Below, piece after piece: positions 63,914 to 64,000 of a DNA stretch of 64,000 nucleotides. Each line of letters starts with the position of its first letter. The first letter of the stretch is position 1. Both the position numbers and the translations under genes were made by a program. The DNA is taken from contig JAPUEL010000032.1 of assembly GCA_027492545.1 (NCBI GenBank), forward strand, positions 18,066 to 82,065. The letters are read 5' to 3'. The notes under the pieces were generated by a model. It ran no database searches and was not told where the DNA came from. It saw nothing but the letters and a program-made list of their open reading frames with translations. Source of the DNA: Propionibacteriaceae bacterium (GTDB taxonomy: Bacteria > Actinomycetota > Actinomycetes > Propionibacteriales > Propionibacteriaceae).

Positions 63914-64000
63914 TGTGACACTTCTCGTGGACAGTCGTTACCAGAAAGGAACGACGAGACGAGATGTCATCGAAACGCAGGAAGTACACCCCGGAGTTCA
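63914..64000 (+). mobile_element. Left end of an IS3-family insertion sequence
   Basis: The element probably begins at TGTGACACTTCTCGTGGACA (63914) or two bases later, with TG at the end as in IS3 terminal repeats. A transposase frame starts at ATG 63964. The rest, including the right end and target duplication, lies outside the window. Confidence 0.55.
63964..64000 (+). CDS. IS3-family transposase OrfA, N-terminus only
   Basis: Twelve codons, MSSKRRKYTPEF, the typical start of the helix-turn-helix OrfA protein of IS3-type elements (KRR.YTPEFR..A). AGAAAGGA lies about 15 bases upstream. Truncated by the window end. Confidence 0.65.
   Translation, partial: MSSKRRKYTPEF

Overview
The window is about 69% GC by eye, nearly gap-free, and carries a gene set found in high-GC Gram-positive bacteria: MtrAB-LpqB, SepH, AdnAB, LigD-type polymerase with Ku, DUF4193, DUF3093, DUF3710, DUF5998 and DUF3107. 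Gene order and content suggest the Propionibacteriales, probably a Propionibacteriaceae member (Tessaracoccus-like). The genus is an inference. Most of the window is chromosomal core. The last 3.4 kb is accessory.

Layout. 1-1.5 kb: 3' end of smpB, a DUF1707 gene and ssrA (tmRNA), the partners of trans-translation. 1.5-7.7 kb: yqgE, the cell-envelope signalling operon mtrA-mtrB-lpqB, comF and long-form hpf with a structured leader. 7.7-7.9 kb: a G/C homopolymer tract inside an inverted repeat. 8-20.4 kb: secA, an Rv3235-like gene, a cupredoxin-like lipoprotein with a His-motif membrane protein, ku, a PHP phosphoesterase, trpS, a DEAD-box helicase, a PP2C phosphatase and a standalone LigD polymerase domain. 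20.5-27.7 kb: adnA-adnB-nudC operon and a DUF7455 gene. 27.8-38.3 kb: parE and parC, with a lactate-utilisation island (lldR, lldP, lutA, lutB, lutC) and a carbonic anhydrase between them. 38.3-48 kb: App1 phosphatase, DUF5998, phosphodiesterase, glycosyltransferase, thymidine kinase, sepH, dut and several conserved small genes. 46.6-51.2 kb: RCK proteins CeoB/CeoC beside a KimA-like transporter and a TrmA-type methyltransferase. 51.3-59.5 kb: acnA, a small gene under an apparent LexA box, dxs, rnd, msrB and a CbiX-like protein. 59.5-60.6 kb: four tRNA genes. 60.6-64 kb: remnants of a Tad/Flp pilus cluster downstream of tRNA-Val, cut by an incoming IS3-type element.

Functional threads. Double-strand-break repair is represented three times within 13 kb (Ku, LigD-Pol, AdnAB). 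Lactate uptake and oxidation form one operon under an LldR-type repressor with two visible operators, but the permease gene carries an in-frame TGA at a Trp position. Many genes show a TANNNT box 6-7 bases before the start codon, the mark of leaderless mRNAs, which also fixes several start codons.

No wholly new multi-gene system could be proved. The best candidates for undescribed biology are the SOS-box gene at 54054, the cupredoxin/His-motif membrane pair at 11281-12875, the four-copy 9-bp repeat at 11210-11280, the hpf leader and the pilus remnant with its unassigned lipoprotein and secreted protein.
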